Shown one piece after another: positions 53,377 through 62,171 of a stretch of 64,000 nucleotides of DNA. Numbering within the stretch: the first letter of the stretch is position 1; each line of letters begins with the position of its first letter. The stretch lies in NCBI GenBank assembly GCA_015065845.1, contig SVPQ01000001.1, positions 124,001-188,000 of the forward strand, read 5' to 3'. This stretch comes from Oscillospiraceae bacterium. Lineage in GTDB: Bacteria; Bacillota; Clostridia; Oscillospirales; Acutalibacteraceae. The position numbers were made by a program, and so were the translations under genes. A model generated the notes under the pieces. It made no database searches, had not been told where the DNA came from, and was given only the letters and a program-made list of their open reading frames with translations.

Positions 53377-54261
53377 ATGCTTGAACTCGATTACGCTTTA
53401 AACCTCATAGTAAAAGGTTTAGAAAGCACTACAAAAGAATTAGGCTTTAAGGTTGTTTACCCTGAGGGTGTAAGACCTCCTGAGGCACCTGTTTTTAAAG
53501 AAAATAATACTTCGTATGTAAGTTACACAGGCGAAAAAGGAAGAATAAGAATTGTATTCAAGAAAAACCAACTCGCTTTACACTGTGCAACAGCTGATGA
53601 TGATTCTCCAGATGATGATATGAAAAGAATTTCTCTCTCTCTTCTTGAGTTAGAAGAATATGAAGAAAAAGATTTAACATATATCTTTGAGGAATTCACA
53701 GAATCTCTTTTAAACACATTTAAATCAAAACACGATTTGCGTGGTAATGTTAAAATGCCTACACCAGTTTCAAAATCAAAAGCAAAAAATGGTGTCCAGT
53801 ATTTTGATGCAGTTACATTAGGTAGCAAAATGGGTGGCATTTACCCTGAATTAAAAGAAGAATATAAAGCGAATGTTACTGAATACGGAGAATTTCTTCC
53901 TGAAGAATTCTTCATTACTCACGGTAACAAATTTATTGAAGAAACAATCCGTCAGAACGACAAGCCAAAAATGCGTAAACTCTTTAATGTGCTTAATGAG
54001 ATTTATGACGATGGTACAAACGACACTCAGAGTCTTATAGGTGTTACAATTTTAGGTACTATTCTTAGTGAAAACCCTGAACTTTTACCTAACGCTGAAA
54101 GTTACTTTGGTGAAGTTATGAAAGAACCTGTAACCGAAATAATTAAATATCTCTCTTCACCAAGAAGCAGAGGTGCTAAAATGAGACTTAAAAACCCACC
54201 TATTTACAAACCAAAAACAAAAAAGAAAAAAGGCTTTATGCAAGAAATGATGGGAATGTAA
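53377..54261 (+). CDS. Conserved-looking protein of unknown function
   Basis: 294 residues from the ATG at 53377 (GAGAGGT 6 nt upstream). The N-terminal half has alternating strands and helices (LELDYALNLIVKGLESTTKELGF, YVSYTGEKGRIRIVFKKNQLALHC). The second half is helical, and the C-terminus is strongly basic (KPKTKKKKGFMQEMMGM). No signal peptide, membrane segment or catalytic motif. The basic tail suggests nucleic-acid or membrane-surface contact. I do not recognise the family. Own promoter and terminator. Confidence 0.75.
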   Translation: MLELDYALNLIVKGLESTTKELGFKVVYPEGVRPPEAPVFKENNTSYVSYTGEKGRIRIVFKKNQLALHCATADDDSPDDDMKRISLSLLELEEYEEKDLTYIFEEFTESLLNTFKSKHDLRGNVKMPTPVSKSKAKNGVQYFDAVTLGSKMGGIYPELKEEYKANVTEYGEFLPEEFFITHGNKFIEETIRQNDKPKMRKLFNVLNEIYDDGTNDTQSLIGVTILGTILSENPELLPNAESYFGEVMKEPVTEIIKYLSSPRSRGAKMRLKNPPIYKPKTKKKKGFMQEMMGM

Positions 54262-54265
54262 TTAA

Positions 54266-54303
54266 AAGGCGATGTGTGAAAACACATCGCCAGTTTTATT
54301 TGT
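54266..54303 (+). terminator. Terminator of the gene at 53377
   Basis: GCGATGTGT-GAAA-ACACATCGC (54269-54290), then CAGTTTTATTT. Confidence 0.85.
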
Positions 54304-54405
54304 CTTACGACAAGTTATAATGCTAAATCAGTTCTAAGTAATAATTGCGTCGCAAGTTTAAATACAAATAGATACACTTTTTGTCGAATTAATTTAAATG
54401 CAGGA

Positions 54406-54465
54406 GGCTTTTTCTTCACCCCGACCGCGTACAAAGGTACGCCGAACGGGTGGAAGAACGATTAA
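54406..54465. repeat. Single hairpin unit related to the 100-bp tandem repeat
   Basis: AGGCTTTTTCTTCACCCCGA then CCGCGTAC-AAAG-GTACGCCG and ACGGGTGGAAGAA, matching the joint region of the 44984-45428 repeat. Its inner stem is GCGTAC/GTACGC where the tandem units have C-T-GTAT/ATAC-T-G, so pairing is kept although bases differ. It sits in the gap between the terminator at 54303 and the MATE promoter. Confidence 0.7.
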
Positions 54466-54507
54466 AAAACACTGCCATATAAGGCATACTCGAAAGGACA
54501 GTCATTG

Positions 54508-54536
54508 TTGACTTCATTTATTTGTGTTGTTATAAT
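54508..54536 (+). promoter_or_regulatory. Strong promoter of the MATE leader
   Basis: TTGACT, 17 bp, TATAAT (-10 at 54531-54536). RNA should start near 54543, giving a leader of about 200 nt before the MATE start. Confidence 0.8.
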
Positions 54537-54542
54537 ACGAAT

Positions 54543-54744
54543 GTAAATACCGACTTTAGGCGGTTGCTTTGCAACTGGGACACTTACCGCAAACCTGACA
54601 GACTTGCGGTAACTTTCTGCAAAATGCACTTATGGTCGCAGACTCGTCAAAAACGGGATAATTGTCGTTATTTTGGCATCTGCGATTTGTGCAGATGCTT
54701 TTCTTTTGTCATTTTTACTAACATTGAGTAAAGGGGTTAATGTT
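54543..54744 (+). ncRNA. Structured 5' leader of the MATE gene, candidate riboswitch or attenuator
   Basis: Hairpins visible: GTTGC-TTT-GCAAC, a perfect 9-bp TTACCGCAA...TTGCGGTAA with an 11-nt loop, and TCTGC...GCAGA. It ends in the terminator at 54676-54707, 38 nt before the start codon. The TCTGC/GCAGA segment could compete with the terminator arms, which carry the same bases. A tiny frame MVADSSKTG begins inside but lacks a clear ribosome site. It does not match the ykkC, yybP, preQ1, THF or ZTP consensus as I remember them. Confidence 0.6.
54676..54707 (+). terminator. Leader terminator before the MATE gene
   Basis: GCATCTGC-N7-GCAGATGC (54676-54698), then TTTTCTTTT. Placed after the promoter and before the start codon, so it must be bypassed for expression. 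Confidence 0.8.
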
Positions 54745-56070
54745 ATGTTTTCCAAACTTAAACTTTCGCTTAGCAACATCAATTATAAACTGTACTTCGC
54801 ACTCCTTATTCTAGGGCTTACACCAACTGTCTACACAACTGTGCGTGTGTTTTTTCTTGGTTCACTCCCCAACGAATACGCTTTTTCAATTGCAGGACAA
54901 TTATCGTGGGTAAATCTGCTTTATGAAATCATAAACGAAGCAATTATTTTGCCACTGTTTTATTTCATTAGTACGGTTGCAACAGATAAAAAAGAGTTTA
55001 CCAATCGAGTAAAAACAGGGTTGTTAATGGCACTCGGTATTTATCTTGCTTTATCTGCTGTCGTCATCTACTTTGCAAAACCGCTTTTATCTCTAATGGC
55101 AACCGATGCAATTATTATTGATGCTTCGGCTACATATATCCGCATTGAAAGTGTTGCAAACATATTTTTAATACTCACACAATTCACTCTCGTTGCACTT
55201 GTTACCATAAACAAAAGTAAATATCTTTATATCTTAACCTTTGCAAGACTCGTACTCAACCTCATTTGTGATACATTTCTTGTATCATCCCTCTCCATAT
55301 CTCTAAACCTTGGCATAAACGGTATCGGATATTCAAATATTATCGTTAACATTGTTTTGCTTTGCATATCACTTTCACTTCTTGCAAAAGAAAATGTTAA
55401 TGTATTTAAAAAAACAAAATTCAGTTTTGTTTGGACTAAAGAATTTATAAAAATTGGTGGTATTTCTGGTATTGAATCACTCGTTCGAAACATTGCTTAT
55501 ATGCTTATGATCTCCCGAATGGTTAATGTCGTGGGTGAACAAGGTACTTATTGGGTAGCAAATAACTTTATTTGGGGTTGGCTACTTTTACCTGTTCTTC
55601 AACTAGGTGAACTGATAAAACAAGAAACCGCCACAGATAAAGATAATATCCGCAAAAACGGTCTCGGATATTTTGGACTTACTATGATTTTCTCTATACT
55701 TTGGTTTATCAGCATCCCGATTTGGAAACCCTTTATGGCAAATGTCTTACAATTTACCGATACGGATAAATTGTTTGAACTTGTGCTTGTCCTTATCGGC
55801 TTTTATGTATTGTATGCATTTCAAAATGTATTCGACTCTATATTTTACGGACTCGGCAAAACCAACTATATGCTTTTTGAATCGGTAGTTACCAATTCGG
55901 TTTATTATGGCATAGCATTCATACTCTATATAACAGGAATATGGACACCGTCACTTATCGGAATTGCGCTACTTTTCGGTATCGGAAATGCATTTGATAG
56001 CGTTGTTTCGCTTTGCGCATTTGCATATCTGCTAAAAAAAGAAAAGATAAATCTTCTTGAAACAGCATAA
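54745..56070 (+). CDS. MATE-type multidrug/cation antiporter
   Basis: 441 residues from the ATG at 54745 (AAAGGGG 8 nt upstream); the longer frame runs back through the leader terminator. About twelve membrane segments, with MATE-like repeats (GQLSWVNLLYEIINEAIILPLFYFIS; later GEQGTYWVANNFIWGWLLLPVLQLGELIKQE). Such pumps export drugs or metabolites in exchange for Na+ or H+. Codon use seems somewhat richer in CG-ending triplets than its neighbours, hinting at transfer, but I have not measured it. Expression appears controlled by the leader. Confidence 0.82.
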   Translation: MFSKLKLSLSNINYKLYFALLILGLTPTVYTTVRVFFLGSLPNEYAFSIAGQLSWVNLLYEIINEAIILPLFYFISTVATDKKEFTNRVKTGLLMALGIYLALSAVVIYFAKPLLSLMATDAIIIDASATYIRIESVANIFLILTQFTLVALVTINKSKYLYILTFARLVLNLICDTFLVSSLSISLNLGINGIGYSNIIVNIVLLCISLSLLAKENVNVFKKTKFSFVWTKEFIKIGGISGIESLVRNIAYMLMISRMVNVVGEQGTYWVANNFIWGWLLLPVLQLGELIKQETATDKDNIRKNGLGYFGLTMIFSILWFISIPIWKPFMANVLQFTDTDKLFELVLVLIGFYVLYAFQNVFDSIFYGLGKTNYMLFESVVTNSVYYGIAFILYITGIWTPSLIGIALLFGIGNAFDSVVSLCAFAYLLKKEKINLLETA

Positions 56071-56145
56071 GAATTAAAGAGTTTGGGTTTTTCCTAACAA
56101 ATGACCTTTACTCTCAAATATCCTACTTATTAAGGAATAAGACAA

Positions 56146-56182
56146 ATAAAAAAACTCGAAACATAAAGTTTCGAGTTTTTTA
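56146..56182. terminator. Bidirectional terminator
   Basis: AAAAAACTCGAAAC-ATAAA-GTTTCGAGTTTTTT: perfect stem (56155-56175 core) with T-tracts on both strands, between the MATE gene and the converging cohesin-like gene. Confidence 0.92.
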
Positions 56183-56208
56183 TTCTGCGTTAAATTAGTC
56201 GACAAAAA

Positions 56209-57249
56209 TTATTCTTCGCGTTTTTTGCGAGTCAACACAAATGTTGCTGCAGCTGCTACGCAAACTGTTGCCGCAAGAGCAATACCTGCATCGCCTGTAC
56301 CTTCAGAACCGCTTGATGAACCTGCTGAAGTTGTTGCATTTGCAGCATTTGTTGTAGCCTGTGCTGTTGTATCATCTTCGCCACCACCGAAAAGACCTAC
56401 AAGGAAATCAATGATAGCATTAAGAATATCTTCAAATGAATCGAAGTCAAGACCTAAACCTTTGAGAATCTCAAGGAAAGCATCACTGATACTGAATGCA
56501 CCGTCAACAAGTTGTTCAATCATATCTGTGATTTCTGCATTACCAACAAGATTTAAGATTGCATCTGCATAATCTTCAAATGTAACACCGTTACCTGAAA
56601 GTAAATCTCTGATAAGCTGAATAAGTGCATTCGTTGAACCAGCATCTGCAGGTTTATCTGTTGTATCTTCTGCATTAGGGTCTGTTGTAATCATTTCAGG
56701 AAGATTTAATGTGATAATCTGTGACTCTACAAGAGTTGTTGTAATAATTTCATTTTCATCGTTACCGTCTTCTGTGAGAAATTCGTTAACATAAAGGTTA
56801 ATTGTTGTTGAAGGTTGTGTTGAATCAATAATCTGGAAAGTTATGTAAACTAAATCTTTAGCAGATTTTTTTGTTACACCACTTGTTGAAATAAAACCAA
56901 ATGAATACTGATATTTATTTGATTTAAGACCATGAGCCCATTCACCACTGAAGTTAGGAATAAAGTTACCGTCTTCATCTTCATTACCAACAGGACCAGC
57001 GTTCACAACCTTAAGTTGCTCTGTATCAAAATCGACAAACATATTAAGGCCTACAAGTTTTGTTATTGCAGGTGATTTAACAACCACTGTAAAAGTATCT
57101 GTCGTTACAGATGATACCTCTAACGCCGCTGCATCATAAGAACCTTCTATTACGCGTGTAGCAAGACCAGGTGTTGCTACTGCAAAAGCAGTTGGCATAA
57201 TTCCTGCAACTAACAATACTGCAAGAAGGACTGCGAGAACTTTCTTCAT
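56209..57249 (-). CDS. Secreted cohesin-like protein with C-terminal membrane/sorting-type tail
   Basis: 346 residues. Signal peptide MKKVLAVLLAVLLVAGIMPT, cohesin-like domain at about 35-180 (LVGLNMFVDFDTEQLKVVNAG, YQYSFGFISTSGV, LVYITFQIID), a region with helical Leu/Ile/Asp-rich segments (RDLLSGNGVTFEDYADAIL), then a Thr/Ala/Ser-rich linker and SEGTGDAGIALAATVCVAAAATFVLTRKKREE-type ending: a short motif TGDAG, a hydrophobic stretch and a basic tail. This resembles a degenerate sortase signal or a simple membrane anchor. It could anchor the surface system to the cell. It has its own strong promoter and a leader with a GCCC-TGTC-GGGC hairpin. Confidence 0.8.
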   Translation of the reverse strand: MKKVLAVLLAVLLVAGIMPTAFAVATPGLATRVIEGSYDAAALEVSSVTTDTFTVVVKSPAITKLVGLNMFVDFDTEQLKVVNAGPVGNEDEDGNFIPNFSGEWAHGLKSNKYQYSFGFISTSGVTKKSAKDLVYITFQIIDSTQPSTTINLYVNEFLTEDGNDENEIITTTLVESQIITLNLPEMITTDPNAEDTTDKPADAGSTNALIQLIRDLLSGNGVTFEDYADAILNLVGNAEITDMIEQLVDGAFSISDAFLEILKGLGLDFDSFEDILNAIIDFLVGLFGGGEDDTTAQATTNAANATTSAGSSSGSEGTGDAGIALAATVCVAAAATFVLTRKKREE

Positions 57250-57335
57250 TCAAATCTTCCTTTACATAATTCTTTAATACACTAAAAGTCCAAAAGCCCG
57301 ACAGGGCATAGTTAGACACCTATAATTCTTGAACC

Positions 57336-57365
57336 ATTATATTACATTTTGGTGGTGAATGTCAA
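57336..57365 (-). promoter_or_regulatory. Promoter of the cohesin-like anchor gene
   Basis: Minus strand TTGACA (57365-57360), 18 bp, TATAAT (57341-57336). Near-consensus; leader of about 80 nt. Confidence 0.78.
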
Positions 57366-57506
57366 TAGAAATTTAACGAAATAATTTTTATTTTCAATTT
57401 GTTTATAATTTAAACAGTACCTGAAAATCGCATAAATTGTGGTTTTTTTTGCGTTTTCGTCACATCACACAAAAAGTAGTATATTTTTTCGTTAAATAAA
57501 AAATCA

Positions 57507-59810
57507 TTATTTTAACAATTTTTCAATACTTTTGAGTGTATTTAAAGCATTTTTGTCACCATTATAATTTCTTAAGTCGCCTTTTATATAAGAAATTATA
57601 CTTTCATCCTGAGAATTTTCGACTGCAACAAGACCAAAAACACCTACTGAGCATGATTTTCTCAAATCATCTGGCATCATTTTAACTGTTTTGCCATTTA
57701 TTGTTCGTTTTGTGAATTCACAAGCGTTTTCACAACCCTTACAGGTAACCTTACTTTCGAGATATGGCAATACAATATTTTTAACAGTAGGAGTGCGTGA
57801 AGTAAGAGCACCTGTAGGGCAAGTGTTTACACAGGCACCACAAGAAACACAATTACTTTCACCAAGTGGCAAATCAAATGCACTCATTGGAATAGTTCCA
57901 AACCCTCTGCCAAAAAGCCCAAGATTTTCAGTATGCGAAACTTCATTACAAACTCGGACACAAAGACCACAAAGGATACATTTATTATTATCTCTTACAA
58001 TAAACGGATGACTTTTATCTTTTTTGTACTGTCTTGTTTTGCCTTTTATATTCATTTCCCAACTGTCATATTCTCTCATTAACGGAAGAAGCTGACAATC
58101 ATAGACTGAAGCACAACCACATTCAAGACAACGGGAAGCTTCTTTTTGTGCTTCTTCTTTTGTTAAAACAGATGCTACTTCGTTAAAATTATTTTTTCTT
58201 ACATCCGCATTTTCAAGAGTTACACTTACTCTGTCCTGTTTTACTGTTCCACATAATGTTTCTTTATCAAAATCTTTATTTTCTGCATATTGTGGTAATT
58301 CGGGTATTAATTCAATTCCGTTAAGATAGCAATCAATACTTCTTGCGGCATTTTTACCACCTGCGATTGCTCTTACTGCAATATCAGGACCTTTGTTTAT
58401 AACATCACCTGCGGCGAAAACTCCGTCAACTGATGTTTTAAATGTACATTCGTCTGCTGAAATTGTACCTTTTTTAGTAAGTTCAAGTTCTTTTACATCA
58501 CTTGACACAACTTGTTGACCAATTGCAGAAATAATAGTATCGCAATAAAGAATTTCTGTTTCACCTTCTATTGCAATTGGACTTCTTCTGCCACTCGCAT
58601 CTGGCTCACCGAGTTCCATCTTCTGAAGATTTATACCTTTTACTTTACCATTTTCTGTTACAACATTAAGTGGTGCAACAAGAAACTTGAAATTGACGCC
58701 TTCTTCTTTTGCGTCTTTAATTTCATCTTTTTCCGCAGGCATTTCGCTTTCAGTTCTTCTGTAAATAAGAGTAACATTTTCTGCACCGAGACGAACCGCG
58801 GTTCTTACCGCATCAATCGCAGTATTACCACCGCCAACTACCGCAACATTTTTGCCAATGTCAATATTTTCGCCATTAGCAACCTTGTAGAGCATATCTA
58901 TACCGCCGATAACACCACTTGCATCATCACCTTCGCAACGGAGAGAACTGCTTTTCCAAGCCCCTGTTGCAATAAATACTGCGTCAAAATCTGCTTTTAA
59001 GCTTTCAACAGTAAAATCTCTGCCCAATTTTTTATTATAATTAAAATGAGCACCCATTTTTTCTATATTTTCAATTTCTTTGTCTAAAACATCTTTAGGA
59101 AGTCTGTAAGCAGGAATACCGAAACGAAGCATACCACCCGCCTTTTTCTCTGCTTCAAAAACTTCTACACTATATCCTTTTAAAAGCAAGAAATAAGCAC
59201 ACGAAAGTCCCGCAGGGCCACCACCGACTACTGCAACTTTTTTGCCGTTTTTCTCTTCACACTCAGGAATATAATCACTATATTCATCACCTGCAAAGCG
59301 TTTGAGTGAACATATAGAAACTGCACCTTCAAGATGATTTCTTCTACAAGCATCTTCACAAGGGTGTGGACATACTCTGCCTATTGAACGAGGAAGAGGG
59401 TTATCTTTTTTTATAATTTTAATTGCTTCTTCTGTTTCACCATTTGCAATAAGACCAACATAAGCTTGAATATCCTGATGAGTAGGACACGCTTTAAAAC
59501 AGGGGGCTTTACAGTCACCACTATGGTCAGAAAGAATTAAAGAGAGTGAAACTTTTCTGCTTTTTTCAAGTGCTTCTGTACTTGTAGTAACTTTCATTCC
59601 TTCTGTAACAGTAGTTGAACATGCACGAAGTGGTTTGTTTATACCCTCAACCATTACAAGACAAAGACCACAACCGCCGTAACTTTCTATTTCAGGGTTA
59701 TGACAAAGATGAGGTAAATTTATTCCGTTATCAAGAATATTGTCTAAAAGAGTTTTTTCTGTATCTGCTTTACACTCTTTACCATTAATGAAAATATTAA
59801 CAATACTCAT
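57507..59810 (-). CDS. NuoG-N/GltD fusion flavoprotein, StnA-like subunit of a bifurcating transhydrogenase
   Basis: 767 residues. N-terminal [2Fe-2S] (Cys36, 47, 50, 64), a His96/Cys100/Cys104/Cys108 cluster motif, GltD-type cluster cysteines (147, 151, 155, 167), FAD site GGGPAG at 196-201, NADPH-type site GGGNTA at 326-331, then C-terminal clusters (CILCGLCVRVCN, CVSCGACVNTCP, CKGCENAC). A GltD/NfnB-like module inserted in a NuoG-like frame fits the Sporomusa-type Nfn (StnABC), which couples NADPH oxidation to NAD+ and ferredoxin. No formate dehydrogenase or hydrogenase subunit is attached, supporting this. Start overlaps the stop of the NuoF-like gene by 1 bp. Assignment by architecture only. 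Confidence 0.72.
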   Translation of the reverse strand: MSIVNIFINGKECKADTEKTLLDNILDNGINLPHLCHNPEIESYGGCGLCLVMVEGINKPLRACSTTVTEGMKVTTSTEALEKSRKVSLSLILSDHSGDCKAPCFKACPTHQDIQAYVGLIANGETEEAIKIIKKDNPLPRSIGRVCPHPCEDACRRNHLEGAVSICSLKRFAGDEYSDYIPECEEKNGKKVAVVGGGPAGLSCAYFLLLKGYSVEVFEAEKKAGGMLRFGIPAYRLPKDVLDKEIENIEKMGAHFNYNKKLGRDFTVESLKADFDAVFIATGAWKSSSLRCEGDDASGVIGGIDMLYKVANGENIDIGKNVAVVGGGNTAIDAVRTAVRLGAENVTLIYRRTESEMPAEKDEIKDAKEEGVNFKFLVAPLNVVTENGKVKGINLQKMELGEPDASGRRSPIAIEGETEILYCDTIISAIGQQVVSSDVKELELTKKGTISADECTFKTSVDGVFAAGDVINKGPDIAVRAIAGGKNAARSIDCYLNGIELIPELPQYAENKDFDKETLCGTVKQDRVSVTLENADVRKNNFNEVASVLTKEEAQKEASRCLECGCASVYDCQLLPLMREYDSWEMNIKGKTRQYKKDKSHPFIVRDNNKCILCGLCVRVCNEVSHTENLGLFGRGFGTIPMSAFDLPLGESNCVSCGACVNTCPTGALTSRTPTVKNIVLPYLESKVTCKGCENACEFTKRTINGKTVKMMPDDLRKSCSVGVFGLVAVENSQDESIISYIKGDLRNYNGDKNALNTLKSIEKLLK

Positions 59811-61561
59811 TATTTTACCCCACTTTCTATTTTAATTGCGCCGAATTTACAAGTTGCAATACACTGACCGCAACGGATACATAATTCATCATTTATATTA
59901 AATGTTTTTTTAATCTCACCACTTATTGCGTGGTTAGGACATTTTTTACTACAAAGAGAACAACCCTTACAAAGTGTTTCATCAATTGTGTAGCTTATAA
60001 GTGCAGTGCATTTCTTTGCAGGACATTTTTTCTCGTTTATGTGTGCAAGATATTCATCTTTGAAATATTTAATAGTAGTAAGTACAGGGTTTGGTGCAGA
60101 ATTACCAAGACCACAAAGCGCACCTGTTTTAATACTCTCTGCTAATTCCATAAGAGTATCAATATCACCCTCAGTGCCTTTACCATCAACTATTCTTTCC
60201 AGGATTTCAAGCATACGGGTAGTACCGATTCTGCAAGGTACACATTTACCGCAACTTTCTTTACTTGTAAAATCCATAAAGAATTTTGCCATATCTACCA
60301 TACAGGTATTTTCGTCCATAACGACCATACCACCAGAACCCATAATAGCACCTGTTTTTGCTATGCTTTCATAATCAATTGGTGTAGAAAGCATATCTTT
60401 CGGAATACAACCGCCACTGGGACCACCCATCTGTACCGCTTTTACCCCAGCATCGTCAATGATACCTCCGCAAATATCAAACACAATTTCTTCAATAGTA
60501 ATACCCATAGGCACTTCAACAAGACCACCGCGTTTTACTCTGCCCGCCAAAGCAAAAACTTTAGTACCTTTACTGTTCTCCGTACCCATTTCTGCGAATG
60601 CACTGCCACCATTTTCAATAATCCACGAAACATTTGCAAATGTTTCAACATTATTTATATTGGTTGGTTTCTTTCTGAAACCTTTTTGTGCAGGGAATGG
60701 TGGTTTTGTAACAGGCATACCCCTGTTACCACCGAGAGATGCTAAAAGTGCAGTTTCTTCACCACAAACAAATGCACCCGCACCCATCATAATAGAAAAA
60801 TCAAAATCGAAACCGCTATTTAAAATATTTTTGCCTAAAAGTTTATTCTCTCTTAATTCTTTGATTGCCAGTTGCAATCTTTTAACTGCTAAAGGATATT
60901 CTGCACGGACATATATAACACCCTGTGACGCACCAATAGCAACACCTGCAATCATCATACCTTCAAGCACTCTGTGTGGGTCGCCCTCTAAAACTGCTCT
61001 GTCCATAAATGCACCCGGGTCGCCTTCGTCTGCATTACAAACAACATATTTTTCATCTGACTGTGAGTTCTTTGCAGATTGCCATTTGAAATGTGTCGGG
61101 AAACCTGCACCACCACGACCACGAAGTCCTGAAATTTTAATTTCTTCAATTATTTTATCTGAACCCATCGTGAGTGCTTTCTTAAATGCATTGTAACCCC
61201 CCATTGAAATGTATGAGTCAATGCTTTCAGGGTTCACTTTACCACAACCAGAAAGAACTATTCTTTTCTGACTGTTAAGAAAATTGAGTTCATCTTCACT
61301 GAATTTATTTTCCTCAGGTAATTCACCTTTTAAAGCACATTCTGCAAGGTGTTTACCACTTTCTTTATTAAGTCTTCCATAAAGTGTACTGTTACCATTA
61401 TCATCAATAACTTCAACAATTGGTTCGTTGAAGCAAAGACCATTACAACCAACTTTTTCGACTGTATATTCAGTATCTTTTAATACTTCGTTAAGACCTT
61501 CAAGAACAAAATCTGCACCGGAAGCAATACCACATGAGCCATATCCTAATAAAAATCTCAT
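59810..61561 (-). CDS. NuoF-like flavin/NADH subunit (StnB-like)
   Basis: 583 residues. Thioredoxin-like start with Cys10, 39 and 43 (three visible ligands), NuoF core with GLRGRGGAGFPTHFKW near 143-158 and NADEGDPGAFMDR, [4Fe-4S] motif SCGKCVPCR, and two C-terminal ferredoxin motifs (CKGCSLCSKKCP, CIRCGQCIATCK). It is clearly paralogous to HndC in this window but shorter at the N-terminus. It should bind FMN and NAD(H) as the bifurcating flavin subunit. It overlaps both neighbours (4 bp and 1 bp), so the three genes are translationally coupled. Confidence 0.85.
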   Translation of the reverse strand: MRFLLGYGSCGIASGADFVLEGLNEVLKDTEYTVEKVGCNGLCFNEPIVEVIDDNGNSTLYGRLNKESGKHLAECALKGELPEENKFSEDELNFLNSQKRIVLSGCGKVNPESIDSYISMGGYNAFKKALTMGSDKIIEEIKISGLRGRGGAGFPTHFKWQSAKNSQSDEKYVVCNADEGDPGAFMDRAVLEGDPHRVLEGMMIAGVAIGASQGVIYVRAEYPLAVKRLQLAIKELRENKLLGKNILNSGFDFDFSIMMGAGAFVCGEETALLASLGGNRGMPVTKPPFPAQKGFRKKPTNINNVETFANVSWIIENGGSAFAEMGTENSKGTKVFALAGRVKRGGLVEVPMGITIEEIVFDICGGIIDDAGVKAVQMGGPSGGCIPKDMLSTPIDYESIAKTGAIMGSGGMVVMDENTCMVDMAKFFMDFTSKESCGKCVPCRIGTTRMLEILERIVDGKGTEGDIDTLMELAESIKTGALCGLGNSAPNPVLTTIKYFKDEYLAHINEKKCPAKKCTALISYTIDETLCKGCSLCSKKCPNHAISGEIKKTFNINDELCIRCGQCIATCKFGAIKIESGVK

Positions 61562-62037
61562 TTTTGTGCCTCCTGTTCTTTTATAGAGTTTAATATCTCC
61601 ACTACTTTTTCACTTGTTAATTTACCGTAAGCTGTATCATTTATCATCATAGCAGGTGAAATACTGCAACAACCAAGACACGCAACTTCTTCCCATGAGA
61701 AAAGTCCGTCTTCTGTAATATCCCCTGCCTCTATTCCTAAAGTTCTCCTTAATGTATCAGCAACTCTTTCGCCACCATTAACGTGACACGCAGTACCCAT
61801 ACAAACCATTATTCTGTATTTACCTATAGGTTTAAGACGGAAACCTGCATAAAATGAAGCAACACCTAAAATTCTGCTACTTGCAATACCAGTCAATTCA
61901 GTAATGCATTTTACACTTTCTTCCGAAATATATCCGACAAGTGCCTGAACTTCCTGCAAGACAGCAATAAGACTTTCAGACGGATTGTCATATTTTTCAA
62001 TAATCAATTTGATTTGTGATTTTAATTCACAAGACAT
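61558..62037 (-). CDS. NuoE-like [2Fe-2S] subunit (StnC-like)
   Basis: 159 residues from the ATG at 62037, which has GGAG 8 nt upstream; two earlier in-frame ATGs (62055, 62043) have poor spacing. Cluster cysteines 79, 84, 120 and 124 (VCMGTACHVNGG, CLGCCSIS). Paralogue of HndA. First gene of the three-gene redox operon; its stop overlaps the NuoF-like start as ATGA. Confidence 0.85.
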   Translation of the reverse strand: MSCELKSQIKLIIEKYDNPSESLIAVLQEVQALVGYISEESVKCITELTGIASSRILGVASFYAGFRLKPIGKYRIMVCMGTACHVNGGERVADTLRRTLGIEAGDITEDGLFSWEEVACLGCCSISPAMMINDTAYGKLTSEKVVEILNSIKEQEAQK

Positions 62038-62125
62038 TTTCATTACTCCAATCAAAAATAGGTAATCTTTATAATACTACAAAATTCTGTGTTTTTCAAT
62101 AAAATATTAAAATTTATAAATCCCC

Positions 62126-62154
62126 TTTACTTTTACCACAAATGCAAGTAAAAT
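62126..62154 (+). promoter_or_regulatory. Promoter of the HAD phosphatase gene
   Basis: TTTACT (62126-62131), 17 bp, TAAAAT (62149-62154), very close to the start (short leader). Confidence 0.5.
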
Positions 62155-62171
62155 AGTTGTAGGTGATAAAA

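Noticed and set aside
54522-54731. Open frame of 69 codons ahead of the MATE gene
   Set aside because: Its start lies inside the promoter, before the expected RNA start, and it runs through the leader terminator.
60459-61196. Plus-strand open frame of 245 codons
   Set aside because: Antisense to the NuoF-like gene; Pro/Ser-rich shadow without a ribosome site.
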